Part shown: positions 25,869 to 35,870 of the stretch, one piece after another
How positions within the stretch are numbered: position 1 is the first letter of the stretch
Layout of the letters: the number at the start of each line of letters is the position of its first letter
Assembly (NCBI GenBank): GCA_020054205.1
Contig: JAGVLS010000018.1
Location: 186,001-250,000, forward strand
Origin: Candidatus Obscuribacterales bacterium
Lineage (GTDB): Bacteria; Cyanobacteriota; Vampirovibrionia; Obscuribacterales; Obscuribacteraceae
DNA: 64,000 bases
Reading direction: 5' to 3'
Translations under genes and position numbers: made by a program
Notes under the pieces: model-generated
Seen by the model: the letters and a program-made list of their open reading frames with translations, nothing else
Told to the model about the DNA's origin: nothing
Database searches by the model: none

Positions 25869-26603
25869 GTGGATAATACCTTCATATTAATAGTTGGAGT
25901 TGTAGCAGCAATAGCTGGGGTAGTGGCATCAGTAGCTGGTTTTGGTATAGGCAGCATTGTCACACCAGTTTTGAGCTTGTATATTGATACGAAGCTTGCA
26001 ATTGCTGCTGTTTCGATTCCACATTTTATTGGTAGTGCTATTCGTTGTTGGACTCTTAGGAAGGAAATAGATCGAAAGATCTTACTAAGCTTTGGTGTAA
26101 CAAGCGCGGTGGGTGGACTAATTGGTGCAGCAATTTACAGTTGGATCAAATCACCGCCTCTGAAATTAATATTTGGCATTATCCTTGTATTTGCTGGAAC
26201 AATGGGTGTTACAGGGTCAATCGATAAGCTGCGATTTCATGGATTGTCCGCTTGGATGGCTGGTGCGGTTTCAGGTGGTTTGGGAGGACTGGTTGGGAAC
26301 CAAGGTGGTATTAGAAGTGCTGCTTTGCTTGGATTCGATCTAAAAAAGAGTGCATTTATTGCTACTGCTACGGCAATTGGACTACTTGTCGACATAGTAC
26401 GTATACCTATCTATCTCCTATTTCAGATAGACTCTATTAATCGTGTCTGGACATTTGTTATTGTTGCATCTATCGGTGTTGTAGTTGGCACAATAGCTGG
26501 AATGTGTCTTTTGAAAAGTATTGATGAGCGCGTGTTTAAGCGAGTGGTCTCTGCAACTATTATTATCCTTGGTGGATGGATGCTTTATCAGGCATTTTAC
26601 TGA
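25869..26603 (+). CDS. TSUP-family membrane permease (TauE/SafE)
   Basis: This 244-residue, very hydrophobic protein has about seven to eight membrane segments and a duplicated glycine-rich pattern typical of TSUP transporters (GVVASVAGFGIGSIVTPVL near the start; GGLGGLVGNQGGIRSAALL in the middle). Family members move sulphite, sulphonates or related organic anions; the substrate here is unknown. The start is GTG. Its sequence looks slightly richer in G and C than its neighbours, a weak hint of transfer. It converges on the next gene. Confidence 0.8.
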   Translation: MDNTFILIVGVVAAIAGVVASVAGFGIGSIVTPVLSLYIDTKLAIAAVSIPHFIGSAIRCWTLRKEIDRKILLSFGVTSAVGGLIGAAIYSWIKSPPLKLIFGIILVFAGTMGVTGSIDKLRFHGLSAWMAGAVSGGLGGLVGNQGGIRSAALLGFDLKKSAFIATATAIGLLVDIVRIPIYLLFQIDSINRVWTFVIVASIGVVVGTIAGMCLLKSIDERVFKRVVSATIIILGGWMLYQAFY

Positions 26604-26635
26604 AGCTTGTCTTCAGGATGCCTTCTAATGGCGAT

Positions 26636-26956
26636 TTAAGTCATAATGATGCGGTTCATAGTCTGAACAGCTTTAGCTGCTCCGCCACAATAGCTAATAA
26701 ATTGTTTTGCTATATGTGCAACAATTTCTGGATCTTTGAAATTTGGTATAAAACCAAAACGCGCTGAGCGTGAAATAGATAATAAATAACGGATAAACCG
26801 CAAGCCTTCTTCGGTCATTTCTTCGTTATTAGGACCACCGCTACCTTCAATTATTGTTCGTGCTATTGAATGTTCGGCAATGAGTGAAAAGAAAATATCA
26901 GATGATGAAGAATGTGGCTGAAAATTGAGTTCAAATGATCCGGTGTCGTGTCCCAT
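26636..26956 (-). CDS. Conserved hypothetical protein
   Basis: This 106-residue protein has no recognised family. It is mixed in composition, without signal peptide or membrane segment; its C-terminal half (SISRSARFGFIPNF, then IVAHIAKQFISYCGGAAKAV) looks helical. It starts at ATG with a weak Shine-Dalgarno and ends 33 bases from the TSUP stop. The sequence looks like real coding DNA rather than a chance ORF. Confidence 0.5.
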   Translation of the reverse strand: MGHDTGSFELNFQPHSSSSDIFFSLIAEHSIARTIIEGSGGPNNEEMTEEGLRFIRYLLSISRSARFGFIPNFKDPEIVAHIAKQFISYCGGAAKAVQTMNRIIMT

Positions 26957-27205
26957 AATTTAATTGACCTAATGAAGAAATGGTTGTTTTCATTCAACCT
27001 AACAGATGCAAATTTATACGAGTAAGCATTTCCTTGGCAACTAAACATTCGCTTAGACTTCTAAATAAATATATATCGCTGCCAAGAGTGAGCGTAAAGC
27101 TTGTCAGCTTGTAGTTTTATCCTGATTTGAAGTACATTTTCATTTGTAACAAAATTACACTTATGACAATGCAGTGATTAGCAAGAAATATGGACAAATA
27201 CCGTT

Positions 27206-28429
27206 ATGAATACAAATGTACAAAGTATCAATACGATTAAAGCAGTCAAATATGAAGAGCAGGCTCACAAAACAATGAAATGCCTTATTAAAAAAGATCT
27301 CAAAAAGAATGGCTTAGATTTAGAGGAAGGCGTTGGCGAACCTAGTCCAAAATTTGGCGAAGTCAAGATAAGAGTGCTTGCTACTTCTGTGTGTGGCACC
27401 GATAAAAGTATATACAACAGTGCAAATAATGCTGGTATCCGCCATGAAATGCAGCGTTATTTAGGTGATTCTAATAATTATCAACCAATAATTGTTGGTC
27501 ATGAATTTTGTGGAATTGTCGAAGAATTAGGTCCAGGTATTATTGCCGATAATAGGATCAATCAAAATTTACGCATTGAAATAGGTGATTATGTTACTGC
27601 TGAAATGCATATTTCGTGTGGACATTGTTTGTTGTGTCGCACAGGAAATGAACACATATGTACAAGTGTGCAAGTAAAAGGTGTACATTTAGATGGCTGC
27701 TTTGCACAATATGTAGTCGTGCCATATAAAAATGTTATATTGCTCAGCAAAGCAAATGTAGAAAAAGACATACCAATTCGCATTGGGGCAATGTTAGATG
27801 CATTTGGCAACGCTGTGCATACCGTTTGTGAAGCTGATGTTGCTGGTAAATCAGTTGCTATTTTAGGAGCTGGACCACTAGGGCTTATGACTTGTTTTTT
27901 GTGTCGGGCTTATGGCGCAACACATATTTATTTAACTGAAGCACAAGATATTGAAAGAAGATTTGCCCTCGGTAAAGAATTTGGTGCGGATTATTGCATA
28001 GATGTTTCAAAAGGTTCTGAAGTTTTATATAAAACAGTTGCCAAAAATGCAACTGGTGCAAATGGTGTCGATGTAGTGTTAGAGATGTCTGGTGCGCCGT
28101 CTGCTTATAATGATGCTTTTAAAATAATTCGCAATGGTGGCACTGTTATTTTAGTAGGTATTGCTCGTGAGCCTTTAGCACAATTTGATATTGCAAATGG
28201 TGTAATTTGGAAAGGAGCAACTGTCAAAGGAATATTTGGTCGCAAAATGTTTAGCACATGGGAGACTATGTTAGAGCTGGTAAGAACTAAACATTTAAAT
28301 TTAATTCCCAAATTAGATAAAATTTTAGCTTCTAAAATATACAAATTGGATGAATATAAAGAAGCATTTGAAACACTTTCATCGGGTAAAGAAATGAAGC
28401 TAGTATTTACTCCCAATGGACTTCACTAA
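27206..28429 (+). CDS. tdh: Zinc-dependent alcohol dehydrogenase, probable L-threonine 3-dehydrogenase
   Basis: This is a medium-chain dehydrogenase. Catalytic zinc ligands are in SVCGTDKS and GHEFCG, structural zinc cysteines in CGHCLLCRTGNEHIC, and the NAD site in AILGAGPLGLM. At 407 residues it is longer than typical Tdh (about 340), with an N-terminal extension of about 25 residues and an insert before GHEF (NAGIRHEMQRYLGDSNNYQ). The kbl gene 19 bases downstream is the main reason to assign threonine to 2-amino-3-ketobutyrate oxidation. Without that neighbour only a generic zinc dehydrogenase could be claimed. Confidence 0.75.
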   Translation: MNTNVQSINTIKAVKYEEQAHKTMKCLIKKDLKKNGLDLEEGVGEPSPKFGEVKIRVLATSVCGTDKSIYNSANNAGIRHEMQRYLGDSNNYQPIIVGHEFCGIVEELGPGIIADNRINQNLRIEIGDYVTAEMHISCGHCLLCRTGNEHICTSVQVKGVHLDGCFAQYVVVPYKNVILLSKANVEKDIPIRIGAMLDAFGNAVHTVCEADVAGKSVAILGAGPLGLMTCFLCRAYGATHIYLTEAQDIERRFALGKEFGADYCIDVSKGSEVLYKTVAKNATGANGVDVVLEMSGAPSAYNDAFKIIRNGGTVILVGIAREPLAQFDIANGVIWKGATVKGIFGRKMFSTWETMLELVRTKHLNLIPKLDKILASKIYKLDEYKEAFETLSSGKEMKLVFTPNGLH

Positions 28430-28448
28430 TATAACGAGGAAAAAATAA

Positions 28449-29696
28449 ATGATTGTTACCTCTCATTTGGCGAAACTCTATGGTGATATAGATAATGAGT
28501 TGGAAAAAGCCAAGCTGGAAAAAACTTACAAATGGGAAGTACCAATTGAAAGTGAGCAAGGTGGCAATGTTATTGTAAATGGTAAGCAAGTTGTTATGCT
28601 TGCCTCAAATAATTATTTAGGTTTAGCGAATCATCCAAAAATAAGGGAAGCAGCAAAAAAAGGTCTCACAAAATATGGTTATGGACTAGCTTCTGTTCGT
28701 TTTATATGTGGAACACAACCAATTCATAGAGAATTGGAAGAAAGATTGGCAGCATTCTTTGGACTAGAAGATGCCATATTACATTCTTCTTGTTTTGCTG
28801 CTAACGAAGCATTTTTTACAGGTATATTAGCCGGAGACTTGGGGCAAAAAGACTATCGAGACGTTATATATAGCGATCAATTAAATCATGCCAGCATCAT
28901 TGATGGTATTAGATTATCTCGTATAGCAGTAAAAACTACTGATGCACGTGCGTATAAACATAATCAAGTAAATGAGTTAGCTAATTGGCTTGAGGAAGAT
29001 AAAGCAAAAAATTATCGTATTAAAATAATTGCTACAGATGGTGTTTTTAGTATGGAAGGTGATTTAGCACCACTGAAAGAATTAATTGATCTAGCTCAAA
29101 AATACGAAGCATTATTATTTGTAGATGAATCACATGCAACCGGGGCACTCGGAAAAACAGGACGAGGTACACCTGAAGCTTTAGGAGTGCATGGCAAAAT
29201 TGATGTTATATCCGGTACTTTAGGTAAAGCATTAGGTGGAGCTATTGGTGGATTTATTGCTGGTAAAAAGACTATTGTTGATTATTTAAGACAAAAATCA
29301 AGACCATATACATTTTCCAATACAGTGCCACCAATGGTAGTGTGTGCTGCCATTGAAGCTTTAAATATATTAGATGAAGACAATTCATTAGTTGAAAAAT
29401 TACATGTAAATACTCAATATTTCCGCAAAGAAATAGTAAATATTGGTTTTAAAATCATCGAAGGTAGCCATCCAATTGTGCCTGTGATGTTAGGTGAGGC
29501 AGCAATAGCTATGGATATGAGTAAAGAACTTTTAGATTTAGGAGTTTATGTAAGAGGGCTTTGGTATCCAGTTGTGCCTAAAGGTGAAGCTCGATTGCGT
29601 GTGCAAATATCTGCTGCACACAATAAAGAAGATTTGGATCGTTCATTAGCTGCTTTTGAAAAAGCTGGCAAAAAGCTTAAAGTGCTAAATAAATAA
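28449..29696 (+). CDS. kbl: 2-amino-3-ketobutyrate CoA ligase (glycine C-acetyltransferase)
   Basis: This is an alpha-oxoamine synthase that splits 2-amino-3-ketobutyrate with CoA into glycine and acetyl-CoA. PLP-binding K260 lies in [30 protein letters not shown] and [11 protein letters not shown] are typical. At 415 residues it is a little longer than E. coli Kbl (398). ATAACGAGGAAAAAATAA precedes the ATG. With the upstream dehydrogenase it forms the classical two-step threonine-to-glycine pathway. Other family members (BioF, HemA, Spt) are less likely given that neighbour. Confidence 0.88.
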   Translation: MIVTSHLAKLYGDIDNELEKAKLEKTYKWEVPIESEQGGNVIVNGKQVVMLASNNYLGLANHPKIREAAKKGLTKYGYGLASVRFICGTQPIHRELEERLAAFFGLEDAILHSSCFAANEAFFTGILAGDLGQKDYRDVIYSDQLNHASIIDGIRLSRIAVKTTDARAYKHNQVNELANWLEEDKAKNYRIKIIATDGVFSMEGDLAPLKELIDLAQKYEALLFVDESHATGALGKTGRGTPEALGVHGKIDVISGTLGKALGGAIGGFIAGKKTIVDYLRQKSRPYTFSNTVPPMVVCAAIEALNILDEDNSLVEKLHVNTQYFRKEIVNIGFKIIEGSHPIVPVMLGEAAIAMDMSKELLDLGVYVRGLWYPVVPKGEARLRVQISAAHNKEDLDRSLAAFEKAGKKLKVLNK

Positions 29697-29698
29697 AC

Positions 29699-30451
29699 TT
29701 ACAATCTTACTCTTTTACGTGTAGGTGGTGGTCTGTCCGGTGGTATATCTGGTGGACTATCTGGAGCGCCTGCTCCTGGATTGGGTGTCACATTCTCTGG
29801 TTCTAAAACAGGTAGATTTCTTCTTCCTTCTATGTTTTTTGTAGGACCATTTACTTTTAAGACCATAGATTTTTCAGGATTACGTACATTAGTGAAATGT
29901 ATATTGCCATAATTATCAACTTTTACTGATAGAGGAATAGGTGGTCCACCACCACTAATTACTTCTTCACCATCTTTCCATATGGCTGCATTTTGAATTT
30001 TGCCAGTATTATCTGGTGTACGAATATCATTTACTTTAGTAAAACTTCCTACTAATTGTCTTTCGTTGTTAAAACAACGAATACCGCGCATAAGTATTTC
30101 TTGGCTATTGGGATCTTGAGTATAAGAAATACGCCTTATACCATTTTTGTCAGTTACTTGATCAGGTAGGTTGGCAGTATTAAAATGTACAGTCACACCA
30201 ATTTCTTTGTATGTAACTAATTTGGAGCCATCCTCTAATATTTGTTCTTTACCCTGTGGCAATTTGTCAGCTGGTTTAGATTTACCAATTGTTATATCGC
30301 CTAAACCAAATGGATCAGCCTCTGGTGTAGGCTCAGCAAAGGCAATTTGGTTGCGGCTTTCAGATAATAGTTCATAAGCATTAAAACTAGTATCTTTTTC
30401 TTCCGGTTTATCCGTTTCTCTTTTTACATCAACGTCATTAGTGTCAGCCAT
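29699..30451 (-). CDS. Hypothetical protein with acidic start and Pro-rich tail
   Basis: This 250-residue product has no signal peptide, a charged N-terminal 40 residues, a central part with repeated beta-like segments (ILEDGSKLVTYKEIGVTVHF, IRRISYTQDPNS), and a tail rich in Pro and Asp ending in Arg residues. The wording of the central region (text-like GSKLVTYKE, then NGIRRISY) resembles cyanobacterial-lineage repeat proteins of unknown role. It is convergent with kbl, with a gap of 2 bases. Family not recognised. Confidence 0.5.
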   Translation of the reverse strand: MADTNDVDVKRETDKPEEKDTSFNAYELLSESRNQIAFAEPTPEADPFGLGDITIGKSKPADKLPQGKEQILEDGSKLVTYKEIGVTVHFNTANLPDQVTDKNGIRRISYTQDPNSQEILMRGIRCFNNERQLVGSFTKVNDIRTPDNTGKIQNAAIWKDGEEVISGGGPPIPLSVKVDNYGNIHFTNVRNPEKSMVLKVNGPTKNIEGRRNLPVLEPENVTPNPGAGAPDSPPDIPPDRPPPTRKRVRL

Positions 30452-30527
30452 TTAAACTACTCGCTTAATCTAATATCAATATAGATTGGATTGAGCCATA
30501 CTAACAAAAACTATCTTATTTGAGCAA

Positions 30528-31754
30528 TTAATTTAATGTTGATTGCTCATTTTTAGCTATTTTTTGCTTATCTGGCATGACTAATGTTCCTAAAACTTCT
30601 TTGGCAGTTAATGAGTCAGAAATTTCACTTATTATTGCTTCTGAACAAGCAAGTAATACTGGGTTTTTAGTTAATACAGCAATTTGGTAATTTTCTAAGG
30701 CTAAATGGCTTTCTTCATTAAGTGCTTTCCAGCGTGATTCAAAACGTTTATCTAAATAAAGTTGTTTGAGCAATTTGCATTGCTCTGGACCACCGGTAGC
30801 CATTATGTATGAAAGTAAAGCAAGTTTAGCAGCAGGACCAATAAAAGAAGGTGTTAAAGAGGCTGCACCCAATGTTGTTTGAATTACATTTGCTGATACT
30901 TGGCTAAATTTACTTTTTTGATTGTATTTATGTAACCTTTTTACTATTTCGTGAATGACAGGATCATTTTCGATAGCTGTTTGCAAAACTGTTTTTAATT
31001 TGTCTTGGCGTTTAGTAACATCCCAGGCACGTTGCGCGAATACCGCATCTGGAATATTTATTTCTTTGCTTAATGTAGAAAACATTTGTAGTGTTTTTTC
31101 TGCTTCTTGCTGACCAACTAATTCTTTTAGACTATTTACACCAGAGCTTGTTATTTGCTCTCCACTTAAATCATCTTTCATGCCGACACCCATAGCAATT
31201 TGCATCATGCTAGAGGCAATTTTGATATGAGTTTCATCAATTATTTTTTGTTTTGCTAATTCTGCAGAAGCTTTACTTTTTAGTTTTAATTTTTCGCCAA
31301 GAATAATATCTGAGGCTTCTTTTGATGGACCAAATCCTCTATAAGGAATCAAATAATTACCAGCATCTTTTCCTTCGGCAAATATAATTTGTGCTGGTTT
31401 GCGATAATGCATAACTGCATTATTGGCTAATTTAGCAGTTTGATTATTTTCGACAGCTGTATCCAACAAATTATTTATTGCATGACTAATTACGTTGTCC
31501 GAATCGGATAAATTAATCGATGCATCCAGTCTTTTTATATTTTTTGAATTTTGATTTTGACTTATACGTCCATTTATTGGTAAAGACCAATTTAATTGTG
31601 GTGATGATGGAATGTATAAAATCGCTTTTTCGTTTGGCATTTGAAATGAATTTATTGATAATTCATTGCTTGCCTGAGCCGCAGATAACAAAAGCGTAAA
31701 AATATACAGAAATAAGGCTAATATGCCCAATTGCTTATTTGGTGGTAAATACAT
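30528..31754 (-). CDS. Secreted hypothetical protein
   Basis: A signal peptide (about 1-29, LFLYIFTLLLSAAQA) precedes a mostly helical 380-residue body without recognisable motifs. A hydrophobic stretch near residue 310 (LGAASLTPSFIGPAAKLALL) might insert in a membrane. It is located between two other lineage-specific genes on the same strand. No function can be assigned. Confidence 0.55.
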   Translation of the reverse strand: MYLPPNKQLGILALFLYIFTLLLSAAQASNELSINSFQMPNEKAILYIPSSPQLNWSLPINGRISQNQNSKNIKRLDASINLSDSDNVISHAINNLLDTAVENNQTAKLANNAVMHYRKPAQIIFAEGKDAGNYLIPYRGFGPSKEASDIILGEKLKLKSKASAELAKQKIIDETHIKIASSMMQIAMGVGMKDDLSGEQITSSGVNSLKELVGQQEAEKTLQMFSTLSKEINIPDAVFAQRAWDVTKRQDKLKTVLQTAIENDPVIHEIVKRLHKYNQKSKFSQVSANVIQTTLGAASLTPSFIGPAAKLALLSYIMATGGPEQCKLLKQLYLDKRFESRWKALNEESHLALENYQIAVLTKNPVLLACSEAIISEISDSLTAKEVLGTLVMPDKQKIAKNEQSTLN

Positions 31755-31874
31755 AAATCTCTTGATTACTGTCTCTGTTTGTCAATATACTTGATAAGCA
31801 GCAAAGCTTATCAGATTACAAGCGATCTTTATGATCTAGCTAATGATTTGTAGCTAAAAGCTTTCTTATAGTCT

Positions 31875-32789
31875 TTATCTAATAATTTGAGCTTCCCAAC
31901 CGCCACCGTATTGTGTCTCACCTTTTAAATGAGGACCATGGGAATTTACTGAAACAGTTGCTTTAAAGATTACAGTGCGAGTAGAAGCAGCATCTTTTCC
32001 TTTTATATATTTACGTACAAGAGTGAGATTAGGGAAGTGATACCAGCCTTTTTCTATTGTAAATTTCTCATTGGTATTAGTGTCCACACCATGTCCAGCT
32101 ATATTATGTCCATCTTGTTCTAACCACATTTTTGAATGAACAATTTTGAAATTAAAGGTATAAGAAGCATCATAACGTCCGGATAAATCTGGACCTGCTG
32201 TATCATCATTTGGAGCTAACGATTCATTTTCATTAGTTATTTGATTATTCTCTATTGTTTCAGCAGAAATATTTGTTTGTGGAGTTTGAGCAACAGGTGG
32301 TGTATCTGGAGCAGAGTTTCCAGCATGTTTTGGGGTAGCTTCCCAATTACCTGTTATTTGTTGTCCACTGCTTATGCCTGAATAACTGCCAGACATAGCC
32401 CAGCCTTTATATTCTGGAATAGATAAATATTCTATTTTGCCACTGTATTTTAGAGGTTGAATGGAAGGATCAGAAGTTATATATCGTTTTTGAAATCTTA
32501 TTTGATCACCATTTATTTCGCCCTGTACAAGAGTAAATCGTTTGCCGTTAGATAAGTCTTTTCCTTCGCCTGTGACTTGATTGCCAGATTGGTTAAATTC
32601 AACATAAGAATTTAAAACCTCATCGTTGTATGTAAAATCAACGTTCCATTCGCCTTTTAAAGGAGGCATTTTTTCATTAGCTTTAGGACTAGGACTTAGG
32701 CTTATTTTAGAACATGAATTTAGTACAAAAATACATAACAAACTTAAACCAAAAATATGGATAATGCTTTTATTCATTAGTCTTTCCAT
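31875..32789 (-). CDS. Lipoprotein with duplicated beta-rich domain
   Basis: The lipobox VLNSC (lipidated Cys near residue 26) ends a signal peptide. Two domains of about 100 residues follow, at about 40-150 and about 200-300, joined by a Thr/Gln/Asn linker. They share a pattern: start GEWNVDFTYN versus GRYDASYTFN, a middle GNQVTGEGKDLSNGKRFTL versus GHNIAGHGVDTNTNEKFTI, and an end with GxW. The domain looks lipocalin-like or like avidin-type beta barrels, but I cannot name the family. AAGGTGG lies 7 bases before the ATG. Confidence 0.65.
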   Translation of the reverse strand: MERLMNKSIIHIFGLSLLCIFVLNSCSKISLSPSPKANEKMPPLKGEWNVDFTYNDEVLNSYVEFNQSGNQVTGEGKDLSNGKRFTLVQGEINGDQIRFQKRYITSDPSIQPLKYSGKIEYLSIPEYKGWAMSGSYSGISSGQQITGNWEATPKHAGNSAPDTPPVAQTPQTNISAETIENNQITNENESLAPNDDTAGPDLSGRYDASYTFNFKIVHSKMWLEQDGHNIAGHGVDTNTNEKFTIEKGWYHFPNLTLVRKYIKGKDAASTRTVIFKATVSVNSHGPHLKGETQYGGGWEAQIIR

Positions 32790-32846
32790 TTTATTGCCAC
32801 CTTGCTTGGCATCTTTATACCATAGTAATATGGTATACGAAACACT

Positions 32847-33269
32847 TCAAGATTCAAACTGAATATTATTAGCTTTAAGCCACTTTTTTATCCGACTAAT
32901 AGTTTGTAGTGATACGAAGTCTTGCCAACGCTTAAGCTCATGTGGATATTTTGCTAACAAATTCCTACAAGAATAAATCTTATCCTTGGTTTCAGCAGCT
33001 ATTAAAAGCAATGATTTTAAATGACCGTCTTCCACCGTATGGATAAAATCAAAGAGGTCTAATTCAGACTGTTCTACATTTGGTTTTGGTATATAGAGAT
33101 ATCGATTGGGATGAAACTCTATTTCTTTCATCAATTCATTTATATCATCTAAATCTGGTTGCAAAAGTAGCACAGAGCCTGTTTCTATATCTAAATAATA
33201 TTGACTGTCTTCAGAGCTATCTTGCCAAGCAAATAGTAAGTAGTTGATATCAATTGCGAGATTGGGCAT
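32847..33269 (-). CDS. UPF0158 family protein
   Basis: This 140-residue protein matches the UPF0158 pattern: YYLDIETGSVLLL, then FHPNRYLYIPKP, a run of helices, and LKRWQDFVSLQTISRIKKWL with the usual Trp residues. The family function is unknown. I chose ATG 33269 over TTG 33275. The gene overlaps the 3' end of the large membrane protein gene by about 20 bases, so it is probably translated from the same mRNA. Confidence 0.7.
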   Translation of the reverse strand: MPNLAIDINYLLFAWQDSSEDSQYYLDIETGSVLLLQPDLDDINELMKEIEFHPNRYLYIPKPNVEQSELDLFDFIHTVEDGHLKSLLLIAAETKDKIYSCRNLLAKYPHELKRWQDFVSLQTISRIKKWLKANNIQFES

Positions 33270-35673
33270 GGACAATATTGGAATTCCTTATTAGTGTCAC
33301 TATTGCATCGCTAAAATTACCAATAAATTCACCATTTTTATCGATAGCAATAACTCTAAAACTATAAACCCCTTTGCTTGGAAAATCAGCAAAAGAAATT
33401 TTATATTTACCAAGTGAGCCGTTAAGCGCTACAGTACGACCAGTTACATTTGATAATGTATTACCATTTATATTATTGAAGGGCTTATCAGCCTTGGAAA
33501 TTTCCATAACCACACCGGTTGCACCGATAATATTTTGTGCATTATGTGAAACAGTCATACCATCTGCTTCTTCATTGAGCGATAAGAGTCCTAAATCGTC
33601 AATATTTGGGTAATTTGCATATGGATAATCAAAACCAGTTTTAATAATTTTATTGTTTATTGCTTGTTTGTTTTCTTCTGCTATTGAAAAATCAGGTATA
33701 AGTTTGTCGCTTGCAATTAATCCCATTGACTTAATGGCTACTTTAGCATGAGCAGGAAATCCAAGTGTAATGACCGTGGCAGCGCTATTTGTAGACCAGC
33801 CTATTGTTCTTAATGGAAAGTATAAGCGATGAAATATTTTGTCATTGACATTAGCTTCTACTGTAAGTTTACGCTCTTTATTATCATAGTCAGTATGAAG
33901 TCTGGTTTGCCAATACATTTCTACTGGTGCTTTTTTATTGTCATTACCTGTTTCTATGTTTAAGTCGAGGTAGAGAAAATTGCCTGTAATTGGGCTTAGC
34001 CCTTCTGTGTTTAAACTTATTATTGGTCCTAAATTGGAATTGGTTTCTACATAAATGCAATCGTTGCTAGCGTCATATGATGCGTTTTTATAAAAAACAA
34101 ATCCAGGGACAAAAAAGGCTTGCATAGCTTGAGCACTTGAATGTTCGGGATACAAATTTGTTTTAAGGGTAATATCTATAGGCAAAAGGCTCTGGAAATC
34201 TTTATCCCAGCGCAAAACACTACCTGTGTATTGTCCTTTATGAAGAGCTTTTTGCAATCTACCATCTGGAATTATTTTTGCAGATAATAAACCTTTGTCA
34301 GCCTCGGCACCAGCATTCAAACAAATCATGCCTTGTGTATTGAATGCTGGTGCATGAGATGTATATTCCGGAATGTCGCGTACAAATAAATATGGTGATC
34401 CTTCTTTAGAGGCTACTATGCTAAGAGATTTTTGTATATTTGATAATACTTTCCCTGCTACTCTTTTAGCACTGGTTTCGTTAAATAAATGTCTAAAATA
34501 AAAGATATTTGCAGCAAGTAAAAATAACACTGTAATTGCTGTAAGTGCTTTGTGTTTGTTTTGGAAAAACGAATGCATTTTGCTTGCATAATAAATACTG
34601 CAAAATAAAATTGCAATTAATATTGATAGGGGGAAAATAGCAAAATATAAATAACGACTACCATATAAATTGCTTTGTGTCATAGCATGCCCAACATAAG
34701 GCAAAGCAGCTAAAAAAGTGGCAATAAAAGCAAAAGAAAACAAACAACGAATATCTTTTCTTTTAATCAGAGTAATTATCAATGAGCAAATAGGGATGGC
34801 TGATAGGAAATATAAAAATCTATACTCTGGTGCATAACCATGCCAGTTGACTTCATTAATTGGTATTACTAAATGTTTTATTAGAGGCATTATATATTGT
34901 CCAGTCAGATGTGGCTGGATACTTTTTATAAAAACAGTTGATAACGAGTTGGTAGCAATTAAATATATTATTGGGATGAAAACCATTAAGAGCGACAAAG
35001 CTAAACGAGTACAAAAATTCTCAACTTTTGGTTTTGGCTTTGTATGTAAAAAGTAAGCTATTTCATATAAGACAAAAATAAAGACGTTTAGGCAAATCAT
35101 AGCGTTACAAGCGATAGCTAAAGCAAGAGAAAAAATTGCTGCTATTAACCAATACCAGTTTATTTTTGCAAATTGATTTTGTGCTTTTAAATAAAAAATG
35201 AAGCTAATTAAGAAAAAACAGACACTTAGTTCAGCTCCATATCCTCCCAGCCAAGCTACCGCTTCAGCATTTAAAGGATAAAGCGAAAAAATCAGTTCTG
35301 ATACTAAGGCAATTATGTAATCAGCACAAATGTAATAGACCAAAATAAAAACAAAAAAAGCATTAGCAAGATGAATGGCAAGCTTTGTTAATTTAAGAAC
35401 GATAAAAAGATTGGGACCAAACAAGCCAAAGCTTTTAAGAGAAAATAAAGTTAAAGGGCCCCACATATCAATCTGGTTAAAACCATGAAAAGCAAGATAT
35501 TTATTTATTTCGCTTGTGGGCGCTAAATTTAAGTAATTGAGCCAAGCTAATAAAAACTGCTCATCTAATAAAGGTTTGGCAATAAGGGCTGGGATATAAG
35601 CAATTGCCGCTGGCAGCAAAATAAATATTGGTGCTAGGCGCTGAATATAAGGTAGAGATTTTGTTTGATGCAA
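33250..35673 (-). CDS. Large membrane protein, GT-C glycosyltransferase-like (TMTC-type)
   Basis: The first about 400 residues contain some ten to twelve membrane segments with features of GT-C enzymes: an early luminal DE (PLLDEQFL) and HLANAFFVFILVYYI, then SLYPLNAEAVAWLGGYGAEL as in TMTC/ArnT-like proteins. The remaining 400 residues form a soluble, beta-rich part ending in a fibronectin-like stretch (YKISFADFPSKGVYSFRVIA). Such proteins often transfer sugars from lipid carriers to proteins or lipids on the outer face. The acceptor is unknown. The UPF0158 gene overlaps its end. Confidence 0.6.
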   Translation of the reverse strand: MHQTKSLPYIQRLAPIFILLPAAIAYIPALIAKPLLDEQFLLAWLNYLNLAPTSEINKYLAFHGFNQIDMWGPLTLFSLKSFGLFGPNLFIVLKLTKLAIHLANAFFVFILVYYICADYIIALVSELIFSLYPLNAEAVAWLGGYGAELSVCFFLISFIFYLKAQNQFAKINWYWLIAAIFSLALAIACNAMICLNVFIFVLYEIAYFLHTKPKPKVENFCTRLALSLLMVFIPIIYLIATNSLSTVFIKSIQPHLTGQYIMPLIKHLVIPINEVNWHGYAPEYRFLYFLSAIPICSLIITLIKRKDIRCLFSFAFIATFLAALPYVGHAMTQSNLYGSRYLYFAIFPLSILIAILFCSIYYASKMHSFFQNKHKALTAITVLFLLAANIFYFRHLFNETSAKRVAGKVLSNIQKSLSIVASKEGSPYLFVRDIPEYTSHAPAFNTQGMICLNAGAEADKGLLSAKIIPDGRLQKALHKGQYTGSVLRWDKDFQSLLPIDITLKTNLYPEHSSAQAMQAFFVPGFVFYKNASYDASNDCIYVETNSNLGPIISLNTEGLSPITGNFLYLDLNIETGNDNKKAPVEMYWQTRLHTDYDNKERKLTVEANVNDKIFHRLYFPLRTIGWSTNSAATVITLGFPAHAKVAIKSMGLIASDKLIPDFSIAEENKQAINNKIIKTGFDYPYANYPNIDDLGLLSLNEEADGMTVSHNAQNIIGATGVVMEISKADKPFNNINGNTLSNVTGRTVALNGSLGKYKISFADFPSKGVYSFRVIAIDKNGEFIGNFSDAIVTLIRNSNIVHAQSRN

Positions 35674-35870
35674 AGGAATGACTTTTAAGGGCTGATAATT
35701 GCGGGAATATTAAATACATAGCTATTCTATAACTTTATGGTGTCTGATAACCTAAAACATCCCTAAAACATAATGAATATAGGTAAAAAGCCCAAAATCA
35801 TGATAATTTTGAAGAAGCAAGAAAGTTTACTTAAGGCTGTCAGAAGATAATTAATAGGAGTCTAAAGCTC

